Assembly: GCA_001574975.1 (NCBI GenBank)
Contig: KQ965789.1
Location: forward strand, 13,658-77,657
Direction: 5' to 3'
Length of the DNA: 64,000 nucleotides
DNA from: Gonapodya prolifera JEL478
Lineage: Eukaryota; Monoblepharomycota; Monoblepharidomycetes; Monoblepharidales; Gonapodyaceae
In this document: positions 11,105 through 22,508 of the stretch, piece after piece
Position numbering within the stretch: the stretch's first letter is position 1
Layout of the letters: each line of letters opens with the position of its first letter
Program-made: the position numbers and the translations under genes
The notes under the pieces: generated by a model
Told to the model about the DNA's origin: nothing
Databases searched by the model: none
What the model saw: the letters and a program-made list of their open reading frames with translations, nothing else

Positions 11105-13727
11105 ATGCCTCTCCCCACTTCGGCGGCCGTACGCCCGGCCGTCCTCGCCTCGGCACTTCCCCAATCACTTTTGAGCGCATCGCTGATTCGAACGGTACAA
11201 CGATCACGCTCGCCGCTCCCATACCAAGCGAAAGGTCGAGATCTTTTGGGCGCCGTCCACACTCGCCCCTTCAGCTCCTCCTCGCACGTCTGCAAACCGC
11301 AAGTCGCCAATCCGAGCCCACGACCTCCCGCACCTCCACCGTCCACTCCATGGCCGCGAACCGCAACGGGATCACTCGTCCGACCTTCCACAGCCGCATT
11401 GAAATCATCTCCCACTGGCAGCTCGACTCATGGACTTGGTGATGTCTCCCCACAACCACCAGCGAGCGCCCCCCAATCAAACGCCGTCGCGAATCACCCT
11501 TCACCATTCTCGGACCCCGAAGTTGTATCCGCCGCCCTGTCACACAAACCCACTTCGAGCCTTCTTCTGTCGTACGTTGTGTTCGGTATGTGTTTGTTCA
11601 AACCGCTCGTCGAACATGCGGATACGTTGCTGGACCTGTCGAGCAAGTTCAAGCTGACGGACGTGTTGGCGAAGGAGACCATTCGTGCCACGTTTTTCAA
11701 GCAGTTCTGCGGCGGTGAGACGGACGCAGAAGTGGAAGGTGAGTTGTCCAAGAGTTGCACTTAAGTACTCGTATCATTTGGAGTTTCAACACCGCACTTC
11801 CATCCCGAAGCCTCCATCTCCGCCCTCCGCGCTAAAAACGTCCGCGCAATTCTTGACCTCGCCTACGAGGCCGACGTGGAGTCCGAAGAGGTGTCGAGTG
11901 CTGGAGCGAGTGGCGCGAATGGCGTGTCAACGGCCCCGTTGGTGACGGAACACTCGCCCATTTTCAAGGCCACGGAGGGGACTATTGATGTGGCGGGGAG
12001 GGTTGGCGAGGGGTTCGTGGCAATAAAGGGTACGTTCTCCCACGCATCGAGTCTGCAGACCAAGTGTTGGGACCAAGTGATGAGATACCTTCCCGATCCC
12101 ACACCGCCACAGTCACAGCCTTCGCCTCCCCAACCTCTCTCTCGCGTCTCTCCAACCTGCTTCGCGCCGCGCGATCCACGTTCGTTCGATACGCCGACTC
12201 TCGTGGGATTATCCGGACACGAGAACGCGCAGTGGAGTGTCTGGAGGACCTCCTCGGCGGGGGCGTCAAGGGTGCCAGTGGTAGGCGAGCTGAGGAGTCG
12301 GTGAAGGTGTTTGATGTGGTGAGGGAACGGGAGTTGCAGACGGGGAGGGCGGAGATGGATTGGGTGGATTTCGCGACGGTGGGTAGACGACCAGGATCTC
12401 TCGTGTGACCGTGTGCTATGAGGACTTACACTGACACGTATGCCCCACCACACGTTTTCAGGCCATATCCCCCACCAACCCCGCTGCACGCACATTCCTC
12501 ACATCCCTCCGCCCCCCTTCCCTCCCGCCACGCACACCCGCGGGCGAGCCCATCATCTCAGGTGACCCTGACTACTCCCTCCCGCTTCAAGGGGACTGGG
12601 CGCACCTTGACCAAGCGGTGCACCTATGCTCGATCCTGGTCGACCGGGCAGTGGCGAGGGGCGTCAAAGTCGCCATCGACGCGGAACAGACCGTGAGCCA
12701 GCCTGCCATCGACCATGTGGCGCATGTGCTCATGGCGCGGTACAATGGTCGTTCCGTTGACGGCGGGTCGGCGGGTGAGGGCGTGCATGTGTACAACACG
12801 GTGCAGATGTATCTGCTTGACGGCCTTCCTCGTTTGCGTGAGGAATTGGAGCGGAGCGGGCGGGAGGGTTACGCGTATGGGGTCAAAGTTGTGAGGGGGG
12901 CGTATATGCAGACGGAGCGGGAGAGGGCGAAGGAGTAAGTTTTCTGTTTCCTACCGGTCAAGACGTCGTTAGACGTCCCTGGTCGCCGCCAGTCACAGCT
13001 TGCGAGAGGCTCATCAAACCCCTTGCAAATTGGACAGGCTTGCGATTCCAGATCCGATCCAACCGACACTCGAAGCGACTCACGCCTCGTTTGATGCTGG
13101 AATAGCTCTCGTTCTTGACTCGGTGGGTTGTCGGCGTTGACGTGCAAAACGCCTCGCAATCTTGTGACACAAAGAAACTAACCGAACCGTCTGCCTTGAT
13201 AGTTCGCTACAGGCCGCACAGACTTATCCATCGTGATCGCCACACACAACGCCGACTCGATCACCAATGCGATGGATCGGATGCAGGAATTGGGAATCGC
13301 GCCGGGGAGTACCGTGGTGAACTTTGCCCAGCTTTACGGTACGTGTCTGTTTCTTAATTGAGGTACGCACGTCTCCCTCACTTTGACACGATGTACACAA
13401 TATCCATCCATGGTCTATATTTCTGTCACAATCCAACGATATTCGTCTGCGTTGCACACTTCTGTCTCAATCTATATGCTCAACCCTCAACTCGACCTTA
13501 CTTCTTCCGCACTAGGAATGATGGACATCCACACCCTAACACTCGCCCAACTTGGGTACCGGGCACACAAGTACGTGCCGTACGGCCCCGTGGACGTGTG
13601 CATTCCGTACCTGCTCCGGAGGGCACAGGAGAACTCTGCGGTGCTGGGCGGCGCGACGAGGGAGCTCAAGGCGATTGGAGGCGAGGTCGGCAGGAGAGTG
13701 GCGAGAGTCGGTGGCGGGTGGGCGTGA
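11105..13727 (+). CDS. PUT1: proline dehydrogenase, mitochondrial
   Basis: FAD enzyme of the mitochondrial inner membrane that oxidises proline to pyrroline-5-carboxylate, the first step of proline use. The start at 11105 gives a Ser/Arg/Pro-rich N-terminus without acids, as expected of a mitochondrial presequence. Exons are joined by introns of about 50-110 bases. Blocks seen in order: HPEASISALRAKNVRAILDL, GEGFVAIK joined to VTAFASP, VKVAIDAEQT, YNTVQMYL, the conserved YGVKVVRGAYMQTER, DLSIVIATHN, a NFAQLYG-type block and, in the last exon, YKYVPYGP-like HKYVPYGP followed by RRAQEN, the arginine pair that binds proline carboxylate. All landmarks of the family are present, so the gene looks intact. 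The junction near 11750-11800 is the least certain. Confidence 0.93.
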
Positions 13728-14203
13728 TGGCGGTGGATGACGACGTTCAGTCACAGTAAGGAAGGTTTATGGTGGTGTTGCGTCGACCGTTGGCCTGATT
13801 GGAGGGCATGCTCGTGCTCCGGTTACGCCGAGAGGGTTGTATATATGGATATCACACGGTACTATTGTGAGTATGTGCAAGTATTGTCTTGTAGAGTATG
13901 CGGTGTTCGGGAAGGAAATGAAGGTATATAATAATATCTATAGCTTCTTTACGAATATTTCCTTGCCAAGGGACGTCCATCGCACCCTTCCGACTCCTTG
14001 TGTTGAAGAAGAAAGTGGCTGGTACGGCGGAACAAGAAATGCAATCGGCGTCCTGCCACGCAAATGCCGGAAGATGGGTCTTTGTGGAAGCTGTGGTGGG
14101 AAAGGCACATTGAGCCGCAACCTACGTGGAATCAGAATCTAATGAACGGAGGTCGTTAAAAGATATCGCTGCAGGCGCCGATGCCACGCACAAACTTACG
14201 CTC
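13728..14203. other. intergenic
   Basis: About 475 bases between two plus-strand genes: 3' UTR of proline dehydrogenase and promoter of the SDR gene. An in-frame upstream ATG at 14126 is possible but the family match starts at 14204. Confidence 0.4.
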
Positions 14204-15087
14204 ATGTCTTCCGAAAGCATCATCGTCATTGCAGGGTACGGATCCGGAATCTCCCAATCGGTGGCCAGAAAGTGGGGAAAGCAAGGGTACAAAGTCGCAC
14301 TCGTTTCGCGGACGAAAGCAAAGGTCGATGCGGGTGCTACGACGCTGGCAAAGGAGGGAATCGACGCCAATGGGTTTGCGGCAGACCTGGCAGACACAGC
14401 AGCCGTCAACGCTGTGCTCGCTGATGTGAAGACGGCGTTTGGCGGAGCAGCAAAGGTCAAGATCATCCACTGGTAGGTTCACTACATGCCATACTGCTCT
14501 GATATCAGTGTCTCATTCTGTTCATCGACGCGACTCGCTCTCTTTGCCCAGGAATGAGACGAAAGGGTAGCAAAAGGTCTTCTTCAAGACGCCGTTGCCG
14601 ACAATCTCGCAAAGGACTTTGCCATCTCCGTCACCAATATTCTTATCGCCGTCAACGCAGTCCTGCCAGATCTGGAAGCCACCAAAGGTGGTATTCTCGT
14701 CACAGGCGGAGCAATGGCAGTGAGTCCTCCACATGGTGATACTACACAACGGATATACATCTGATGAGCATATTCAATCATGATTTTCGACTCATCCTAC
14801 CCAACTTGAATCCCAAGAGCTCGTTGACGCCACCATCACATACAACGCATGCAACATGGCCATCGCCAAAGCCGCCCAGCGCAACACCGTCTTCCTCCTC
14901 AACGCCAGCCTTGCGCCCAAGGGCATTTACGCCGGGCAGGTCATCGTGTCGGGGGGTCATCAAGGGCTCAGAGTGGGACACTGGATCGACCGCCAGCGTT
15001 CCCGTGGTCGACCCGGACGTTGTGGCGACGAGGTTGGCGGAGTTGGAGGCGAAGAGGGACGTGGCGGATGTGATTGTTCATTCGTGA
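14204..15087 (+). CDS. short-chain dehydrogenase/reductase-like protein
   Basis: Rossmann-fold SDR-type protein; substrate unknown. The start at 14204 gives the beta-1 and nucleotide loop SIIVIAGYGSGISQSVARKW, in which the usual TGxxxGIG is AGYGSGIS. Exon 2 joins as HW-VAKGLLQDAV using the acceptor AAAG near 14565, which keeps the frame. ILVTGGAMA ends exon 2. Exon 3 has ELVDATITYNACNMAIAK: the active-site Tyr is there but the lysine of YxxxK is Asn, as in atypical SDRs. In exon 3 the frame changes at a run of six G (about 14951-14957): upstream reads GQVIVSG, downstream GVIKGSEWD to the stop at 15085-15087. Five G would restore one frame, so this is either a homopolymer sequencing error or a real frameshift. 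Confidence 0.75.
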
Positions 15088-15390
15088 GGCGACAGAGGGG
15101 ATTTACAAGTATGATAGAGTAGAACAAAATGTAACAGCTGGGCGCGATGTTTGTTGAATGCAATCATGCCAAATGACCTGACCGATGGAGCTTGATTGTT
15201 GTCCTTTGCCTGTTTGGACTTCATTTCCCTGGACGGAAAAGATTTAGAAGAAACTCTGCCCATACCACATGCGGGATTCCCCCCCTGCATACAAACAACG
15301 TGGCACAATCCCTGTGGCACATCCGTGGCTGAAAGAGTCAACCACCCCTCTCCCTTCCCCTTCCTATCACACCCTCTCCCCCAACCCGCC
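15088..15390. other. intergenic
   Basis: About 300 bases between the SDR gene and the septin start; pyrimidine-rich before the ATG (15340-15385). Nothing else seen. Confidence 0.4.
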
Positions 15391-16162
15391 ATGTCCGCAC
15401 CCATGCCCACACCCGCGGCGGCTCCTGCCCCCGCCCCTGCGGCGCCCGCCGCGCCTGCTGGCCCACCTCCGCTCAAAAAGGTCCGTATCGGGGAGGGAAA
15501 CGATGGGACGAGGGCGTGGCGATGATGGAAAGAAATGAAGGAACAACAGGAGGGAGGGGGGATCGATGGAGGAGTGTCGTTCGGGTTTGGGGCGATGGGA
15601 GGAGGGGAATGAAAGTGCTGTGTGGCGCACATGTCACAAATGGCAGTCGGCACGGCAGGAACGAGTCGTTCGCAACTCGATGCAGATTTGAAGGGGGGAT
15701 GTTGCGTGTGGAAGAGTGCTTTGACCGGTGCGCGGTGGTGGAACGAGCGTGGTGGTGGCAAAGGACATCGGCGAGGTGGTTGAGACTTGCATCTGTTCCG
15801 ACTGAACAACTCTTGCGTGTTTGAATCTCACCATTGCCCTCTCACTCTATCCCAATCCCCACTTCCATCGCCCACCACATCCACACCCCGTCCAGATCCC
15901 CCTGACGGACTATGTCGGGTTCGACACCATCTTGAAACAAAACGAGCGCAAGTTCCTGCAGCAAGGGTTCCGGTTTAACCTCATGCTGGTCGGGCCTACG
16001 GGGTCTGGAAAGACCACGCTCGTCAACACGCTGTATGCGGCCCACGTTATGGAGGATTCGGGACCCAGGAGCGCCGGAGAGGTTAAGAGCACAACAGAGA
16101 TTCAGGCCGTGACACATCGTGAGTTTCAGGCGTGTGAGGTAGTGGGATTGTGTGTGTGGGGT

Positions 16163-16218
<56 letters not shown>

Positions 16219-17500
16219 GTGGGGGGGGGGGGGGGGAGCCGGAGGTGGAAGAAAACCCGTGTCGATTAGGTTTGCCATATGCACCAGCAAACTGGAATCG
16301 TCTGAGGATTGTCACATATGCCCATGCGTCGGGTGGATGTATTGTCCTATCGTCTTCACATCAACTAACCCTCCCTCCTTCAGTCCTCGAAGAAAATTCG
16401 GTCCGCCTCCGCCTGACCATCATCGACACGCCCGGTTTCGGCGACCAGGTCAACAACGACTCGTGCTGGGATGCCATCGTGCGCTACGTCAAGGAGCAGT
16501 ACGCTGCATACCTTCGTCGCGAGCTTACCCCACAGAGGGAGAAGAGGATCCCGGACACGAGGGTGCACTGCGTGCTCTACTTTATCGAGCCCAGCGGTCA
16601 TGCGTGAGTGTTCCTTGAAGGGCGCTGGAGGGTGGAGCGGATTTGTTTGGAGGTGAAGTGGGGTTCGTTGTAGACCTTATGGGATTGACTAAAGGGGAGG
16701 AGAACGGCGTGGGCTGACGTTGAAGTGGGAGTGGTATGAACTGACCAATGCCTCTGAATGGAACTCACCGTCTTTACTCTTCCCTCTTGATTACCATTCC
16801 ACAACTGTTCCTCGCCATTCGCCACACTTCAAACACCCCGGCGCAGTCTCCGCCCCATCGACATCACCGTCCTGCGCGCTCTCTCGTCCATCTGCAACGT
16901 TGTCCCCGTGATCTCCAAGGCCGACTCGCTGACGCTTGCCGAGCGCGAGGCGTTCAAGGTCCGCGTNNNNNNNNNNNNNNNNNNNNNNNNNNNNNNNNNN
17001 NNNNNNNNNNNNNNNNNNNNNNNNNNNNNNNNNNNNNNNNNNNNNNNNNNNNNNNNNNNNNNNNNNNNNNNNNNNNNNNNNNNNNNNNNNNNNNNNNNNN
17101 NNNNNNNNNNNNNNNNNNNNNNNNNNNNNNNNNNNNNNNNNNNNNNNNNNNNNNNNNNNNNNNNNNNNNNNNNNNNNNNNNNNNNNNNNNNNNNNNNNNN
17201 NNNNNNNNNNNNNNNNNNNNNNNNNNNNNNNNNNNNNNNNNNNNNNNNNNNNNNNNNNNNNNNNNNNNNNNNNNNNNNNNNNNNNNNNNNNNNNNNNNNN
17301 NNNNNNNNNNNNNNNNNNNNNNNNNNNTTCCCGTTCACCAAATGCCAGTCGAGGACCCCGCCCACTGCGAGTTCCCACACCTCCGCCAGTTCCTCACCCG
17401 CACACACTTGCAAGACCTGATCGACACCACCTCGCTCGTGCACTACGAGGCGTTCCGGACACGTCAACTGCTTGCGCTCAAAGAGGGAGGGAAGGCGTGA
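15391..17500 (+). CDS. septin GTPase
   Basis: Septin, a filament-forming GTPase of the cell cortex and division site. Exon 1 (15391-15480) encodes an Ala/Pro-rich leader. Exon 2 (15896-16118) has the polybasic/alpha-0 region YVGFDTILKQNERKFLQQGF and the P-loop GPTGSGKTTLVNTL. Exon 3 (16384-16603) carries the switch II DTPGFGD, NNDSCWDAIVRYVKEQY and the septin phrase DTRVHCVLYFIEPSGHA. Exon 4 from 16847 has RPIDITVLRAL and the G4 motif SKAD before an assembly gap of 361 N. The end has the septin-unique element LVHYEAFRTRQLLALKEGGKA (split here only for description) and no C-terminal coiled coil, as in short septins of the Cdc10 or Cdc11 type. The intron after exon 2 holds an extraordinary G tract. 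The exact septin class is not decided. Confidence 0.92.
16163..16236 (+). repeat. giant poly-G tract in a septin intron
   Basis: A run of about 55 G is followed by AGT and about 16 more G, within the second septin intron. The length is likely approximate because homopolymers this long are hard to sequence and assemble. On the transcript it could form G-quadruplexes just upstream of exon 3. Confidence 0.9.
16967..17327. other. assembly gap (361 N) in septin exon 4
   Basis: Undetermined bases interrupt the C-terminal part of the GTPase domain. Open frames that run through the gap carry no information. Confidence 1.
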
Positions 17501-17922
17501 TTGGTGCTGGCGAATTATTGGGTGTGGGGAGGGATTGATTGATTTATTGAGTGAGGAGACGTGGTGCTTGAGAGGACGACGAGAACGATGTGCGCTTGTA
17601 CTTCTGAAATATTATGGAACACCTTTCCTTGTTCCCAAGCTCGATTTATAATTACGCCCCCGGATTGATCGCACTTCCCACAGGCACCCATACGGCGTTG
17701 AATGTCTCAGCTGAAGTGAGCTCACACAGTCTGAATTACAGGAGCGATGGATTATATGAATTCAGAAGTAAAAGATGCTGTTACTGTAATGTAAAGTTAT
17801 TATACTTCTACTAGCAGCATGCCTAAAGACGATCGTCGCGCAAAAGTGTACGGTATTCATGCCATCTGTTCTATCCGAGGTGTGAAACGTTTCCAAGGTG
17901 AGAGAAGCCTCGCTTGAATCAT
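17501..17922. other. intergenic between convergent genes
   Basis: About 420 bases of shared 3' flank between the septin and the receptor-like gene. No further gene seen. Confidence 0.45.
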
Positions 17923-18984
17923 CTACAAGGACTTTGGAAGTTCCCTCCAAAGCTCCGAATGTGTGTAAGCAACAACAAAGGAGTGCACCAACGCATGGCA
18001 ATGTGTCAGAATGGTGAATGATGAGGAGACGTCGAAGCTTGGCACCGGAGCGTCAGGGAAAGAATCCATTACAAGCAGCACAGCAAGCGGGAGCCATAGA
18101 GTAAGAGCAAAAGCGGCAACTGCAAACGATGGGAGAGTTCTCTGAAGATCACTTTATTGCAAATGCTTCACGAAACTCCTTTGTTTCTCTGGATACACAG
18201 CTGGAGATGCCAGATAGGCCGCTGGCCGCAGGGTTAATGCCTGTTGTGTCGAGCCTTGATCTTCAATTAAAGCACAAGAATTTGCAACAGTAGGGGCATC
18301 ATAGGCTGTGGGTTGCAACTTGGTTTCCAAGCCTTCACGTCGGGCTCTCGAAAGGATCAGCCACACTTTCGCACCAATGCGTATGTAGCAGTATGCAATG
18401 ATGACAAGGCTTAGAATATGAAGGCCACCATCCATCCCAGCAAGAATAGCGTCCACATCATCAATGTCTCCAGGTTGGGGCGGCAGAACTACATTGTTGA
18501 GAAGGTGATCAGCACAAACCTCATAAGAACCAAGTTACATGAAAGCTTCTCTCACTGCGGTATTTGGTGGCTGAACGTTTCTGTACAGAATGGCGTGGAT
18601 GAGAGTACAAGCAAGTATGTAACCATCTGCGACAGTAAGAACATACAGCAGCATGGACTTCAACCATTTTCCTTGATCCCCAACCACCACTGTCAGGTAT
18701 CTCTCCAGTGCTAGAGATTATTAGCTCAGTTGACATGAACATAGCTTGTTGTACCCAATGATCATCACCCACCGATGCAGGCTAGAGGAGACATCTCACC
18801 AAGGAGGGCGTACTGTGTTGCCAACGCTGACGTGTCCTTCTTGACCACTCCAAGTGGACTAGAAGGAACATCCAAAATACAATGCAGCGCAAAAGCTGAT
18901 TGCGAACAGGACAGATAACACCGCATTCGCTTTTGAAATAGTTATCGAGCCGGAGAAACTTTCGGATAAACTGTGGCACGCCAT
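17923..18984 (-). CDS. class-A GPCR-like multi-pass membrane protein
   Basis: Putative rhodopsin-like receptor. From the ATG at 18984, exon 1 gives one hydrophobic helix and then SALATQYALL. It splices in frame to ALERYLTVVV, which aligns with the end of TM3 plus the DRY motif (here ERY). TM4 is WLKSMLLYVLTVADGYILAC. TM5 is LHILSLVIIAYCYIRIGAKV, with the YcYirI pattern of class A receptors. A loop of about 50 residues follows. A phase-0 intron (donor GTGTAT, acceptor TTCAG) then leads to TM6 VAAFALTLWLPLAVLLV, with a WLP element in place of CWxP. TM7 follows: TILTHCHALVHSFVVAYTH, then SELWREL, ending at 17923. NPxxY is degenerate. The usual TM1-TM2 are not evident upstream, where a divergent gene begins 59 bases away. 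Between TM4 and TM5 a TAA lies in frame unless a short intron removes it, so the gene may be decayed. Confidence 0.5.
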
Positions 18985-19043
18985 GGCGTAAGAAGTGGAA
19001 TACCCGCCTTACCAACCCACCCGACGGAAACGCAGCAACGGCG

Positions 19044-21809
19044 ATGATGGGCGCAGACGGCGGAGACGGAGAGAGAGAGAGGCGCAGAGTGGACCCTGCA
19101 CTTGCACTGCCTGCCGAGATATTTGTGCGGGTGCTGCAGACGATGGGGACGTCACTGGTCAACACGGGCACACACGCCACGCTGTACGACGGCGGATACC
19201 CGCACGTGAGAGAAAGCAGGCGGAAAAAAAGGGAGAGTGATGTCGTCACCGATTCACACTCTGCGTCGGCCGAGAGGAAGGGGAAGGGAAGAGCGGTCGA
19301 CCGAGATGCCGCGCAGGGATCGCAGGCAGACGGCGACGAATCCACGGTGCTGACACCGCAGACTACTCCTACAACGCCACTTCGCCGCTCGGCACGCCTC
19401 GATCCCGCTTCCGCCTCCACCTCCGACGAAGAGGCCCGGCGGGCTTACGAGCCGTGGGACGTCCCGCCCATTCCCGACACGACATTCGACGCCGTCTCCC
19501 TCTTAAGATGCTCGTGGGTGTCGCGTGCGTGGCGGGCGTTCGCGACGGAGAAGGTGCTGTGGGCTGCCCTGTGTGATATGTTGTGGGAGGGCAAGGTGTA
19601 TGTTCCGGAGAAGTTTCGAGAGTTGAGGGACAGGTGGGACTTTTACCTGTCTGCCTTTCGCATGGAAAACTTTGCGTTGATTGACCCTTCTTGTTCGCTG
19701 ATGTAGTGACCCGCGCCGAGCATACGTCGAATCGCTCATCGACTCTCGCAGATTCATCATCACCAAAGAAGGTCCGTCTCTCCTCGCCTATTCCGTCCTC
19801 GCTTCCCCCTACCCACGTTTACCGTCCCTTTCCCTCCCCTCCCTCCAGAACTACTCTCCGTCCCCTGGCACTTCCGCTTCAAATCCTCGGCGGGCGAGCA
19901 CTTCACCGACGAAGACCCCTGGTGGAACCATCTCCCACCCCGCGTTCGTCGTTTCTTACCCGACCACACCATCGAGGGTCTTGCAGTACCCGGGTGGAAG
20001 TGGCGGTTCGTGGATACGAGCGGAGGTGTGAGAGGTCCGAGGGGGGCGTTTGTGAGAGTGGGGAGGACGCCGGCGAGTGTGTTGAGTCGGCATCGGTGGG
20101 TTTTCAAGCTAGATACGGAACGGAACGAGGCGGAGCCGAGTGGAGTCGAGTCGAGCTGTCCGAGCGTAGCGAGGACACCGAGGCCTAAGCGCCGCTAGAC
20201 GCTGACCGAGGCGATCGTCACACGCGGAGCGTATTCCTCCTCCCGAGGCGAATCACCCACAGAGCGTGTATGAGAGCGCGGAGTGCATACCATGGAGACG
20301 GATGAAGTGGAATGCTCATTAAACACTCGACATTCCTGCCCTCCCCTCCCCCACTCTCACGCTCCCCCCATAACACCCCCCCATGCAGCAACTGGGGCTG
20401 GTACATGCAATCCTGCTGGCACGTCCAAACCTCATTCCCGCTCCCTCCACGCAACGTGGAGGGTGAGGACCCGACAGAGGACCCCGAGTTGACGGACGAG
20501 GCGCTCAAAGTGACCACGGGGGTGCAGAAGTATGAAGTATTGTGTTGTGAGTTGACGAAGCGCGTGGGGGATGGGCGGGCGGAGGGGACAGAGGGTACGG
20601 ATAACCAAGTACTGTTGGAGTATCTCAGTCGAGTTGTCACTCACCCGTTGCCTTCCCACCTCGCCCTCCCACTCCCTCCCCCACTTCCACACACCCGGTC
20701 GTCTTACACGCCCAGACAACGCAGGCCTGTCCTACCCCGACGCCACGGTCCTGGACCGACGCGGGTTCCGCTCGCTGTTCCGGGGAGGTCATTACAGCGA
20801 ACGTGCGTTACGGCGGGCGTGGCGGGACGAAGAAGCTGAGTCTGGGGAGGAGGGTGGCGGGAGTGGGGGGGAGGACGGTGGCGGTGGAGGTGGTGGAGGG
20901 GACGACGACGACGGGGAGGATGGCGATGATGGGAGTTACAGGGATGGAAGCCGCGGAGGCAGGAGCGGCCGAGGTGGAGGCGGAGGCGCGGGAGCGAGGA
21001 GGAGTCCGCGGAGGGCGAAACGGCGCCGCCTTGCAGAAGTCGAGGGCACGCGCGGAAGCATGGAGGAGGACGGGTCTTCCGAAGACAACGGCGACGAAGA
21101 CGGGTGGGAGACCGAGAGCGGGACCGAAACGGACGGGTCGGATTTCTCGTCGTTGGAGGATTACCTTGCCACGGTGGTTGGCGTGCATGAGGGAGATACG
21201 GGGGATGAGGAGGAGGATGATGATGAGGATGGCGACGGACATTACCATGATCATGACCATTACCACACGCACGACCATGACGATGACGAGGATGATGGGC
21301 ACTCGCATGACCACGATCACCACCACACCCACGACCACGAGCACGATCATCCGGAGGGCTGGTCCTGGCGGTACGTCCTCGCTCACGTCGGGTCAAGCGC
21401 CTCAGACGAAGACGAGGAGGACAGCGAGTGGGAGTACGCGGCGGACCTTGACGAGGTGATGGTGTCGTCTGGTGAGGGTGAGGATAGGGAGGGTGGTGGC
21501 GAGGGTGGAGCTGGTGGTGGCGGGGACGGAGGCGAAGGTGCAGGTTCAGGTGTTGGATCACCTCGGGGAAGAAGAAGGAGCCGGACGTCGTCGGGAGCTG
21601 GTTCAGCACGGGACAACAGGGCGAAGAAGAAGAGGCGGACCGAAGGGCGTGGTGGCTCCAGCAGTGGAGGGACAGCGGCTGGACCGAGTGAGAGTGGGAG
21701 TGCAGGAGCTGGCGAGTCTTCAAATGGCGGTGCGAGTGGTGGAAGGGGACGAAGTGGCCGCGGAGGTGGACGTGTGAGGTCGGGAGGGACGTCGGGAAGG
21801 GGGAAGTGA
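19044..21809 (+). CDS. F-box protein with acidic, His/Asp-rich and Gly-rich C-terminus
   Basis: Probable substrate adaptor of an SCF ubiquitin ligase. The start at 19044 precedes the F-box helix DPALALPAEIFVRVLQTM. The second half of the F-box region follows a Ser/Thr-rich insert: AVSLLRCSWVSRAWRAFATE, VLWAALCDMLWEGKVYVPE. I infer exons 19044-19633, 19707-19771, 19849-20095, 20389-20594 and 20716-21809, all joined in frame. The middle has W-rich blocks (SVPWHFRFKSS, DEDPWWNHLPP, NWGWYMQSCWHV) that resemble a beta-rich substrate-binding domain. The last exon starts DNAGLSYPDATVLD, then becomes low complexity: an acidic/Gly region, a long His/Asp alternation, an acidic block around WSWRYVLAHVG and a basic Gly/Ser/Arg tail with AKKKRR, a possible nuclear signal. 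No target could be inferred. Confidence 0.75.
21228..21351 (+). repeat. His/Asp alternating tract inside the F-box gene
   Basis: About 40 codons reading HDHDHYHTHDHDDDED and then GHSHDHDHHHTHDHEHDH. Alternating His and acidic residues resemble metal-binding loops of zinc transporters. Codon usage (CAC/CAT, GAC/GAT) is mixed, so it is not a pure DNA microsatellite. Confidence 0.85.
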
Positions 21810-22508
21810 GCCCGGGCGTTAGTGGGATGACCGTAGAATACCGCCCCGGGACAGTTTATCTTCCTATCTCAGACGCACACCCGTGTCTTTAATCGGGTCC
21901 ACGGTTGTCTATGTCTCTGTTTTGATTTGCATTACATTATGTGAGCGCTGACACGTGCAAGTTCGGTCCTATGGAACGACCAACCATCCAAATACCACAA
22001 AACATCCTGTGGAGACTATTGTTGCCAATCACCTCCTGCCACCTAGTATCGTCGTGTTGGCCTGTGTCCGCGGTCGGCATTTTGGAGCAACCGGTTGATC
22101 AGCCGTTAAATTTTTATTTTTCTAACCCTCGTCGTCAATCCACCTGAACATTGCCTGTGCCCTTTGGAGCATTGATTCGACTGCCCGAAATGGCGTTGAA
22201 GTTACCGTGCCCTGTGCGCTTCTCGCTGATCCTCGGCGATTGCTTCCGGCGCCAAGTGCCCCATATTCACACATGCCGGGAACACTTATCCACTGTTTCC
22301 GTTGACGTAATCCAGCCAATAGATTTGTATGTCCATTACTCAAGTTCTTAATTTAAAAAGAATTGTATCCCTCAAAGTACGTAGTCGTGTTCGAAGATGT
22401 TTCAAAACAAAAAGTACAAAAACATTTCTGCCCTCGCCCAACAATGTCATTTTAGTGCGATGTAAGAGCTAGCATCACACTCGCATAAGGTCCACCGTCC
22501 TTCAACTT
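21810..22508. other. intergenic, AT-richer
   Basis: About 700 bases of 3' flank between the F-box gene and the first peptide-family copy, which faces it. No open frame with support. Confidence 0.45.

Noticed and set aside
14540-14580. Frameshift in SDR exon 2
   Set aside because: Using the acceptor AAAG at about 14565 the frame is kept (HW-VAKGLLQ), so no frameshift is needed here.
16748-17538. Open frames that run through the N gap
   Set aside because: They exist only because N codons are not stops; the septin frame is the real one.
20704-21723. 339-codon minus-strand frame
   Set aside because: Antisense shadow of the low-complexity F-box tail.
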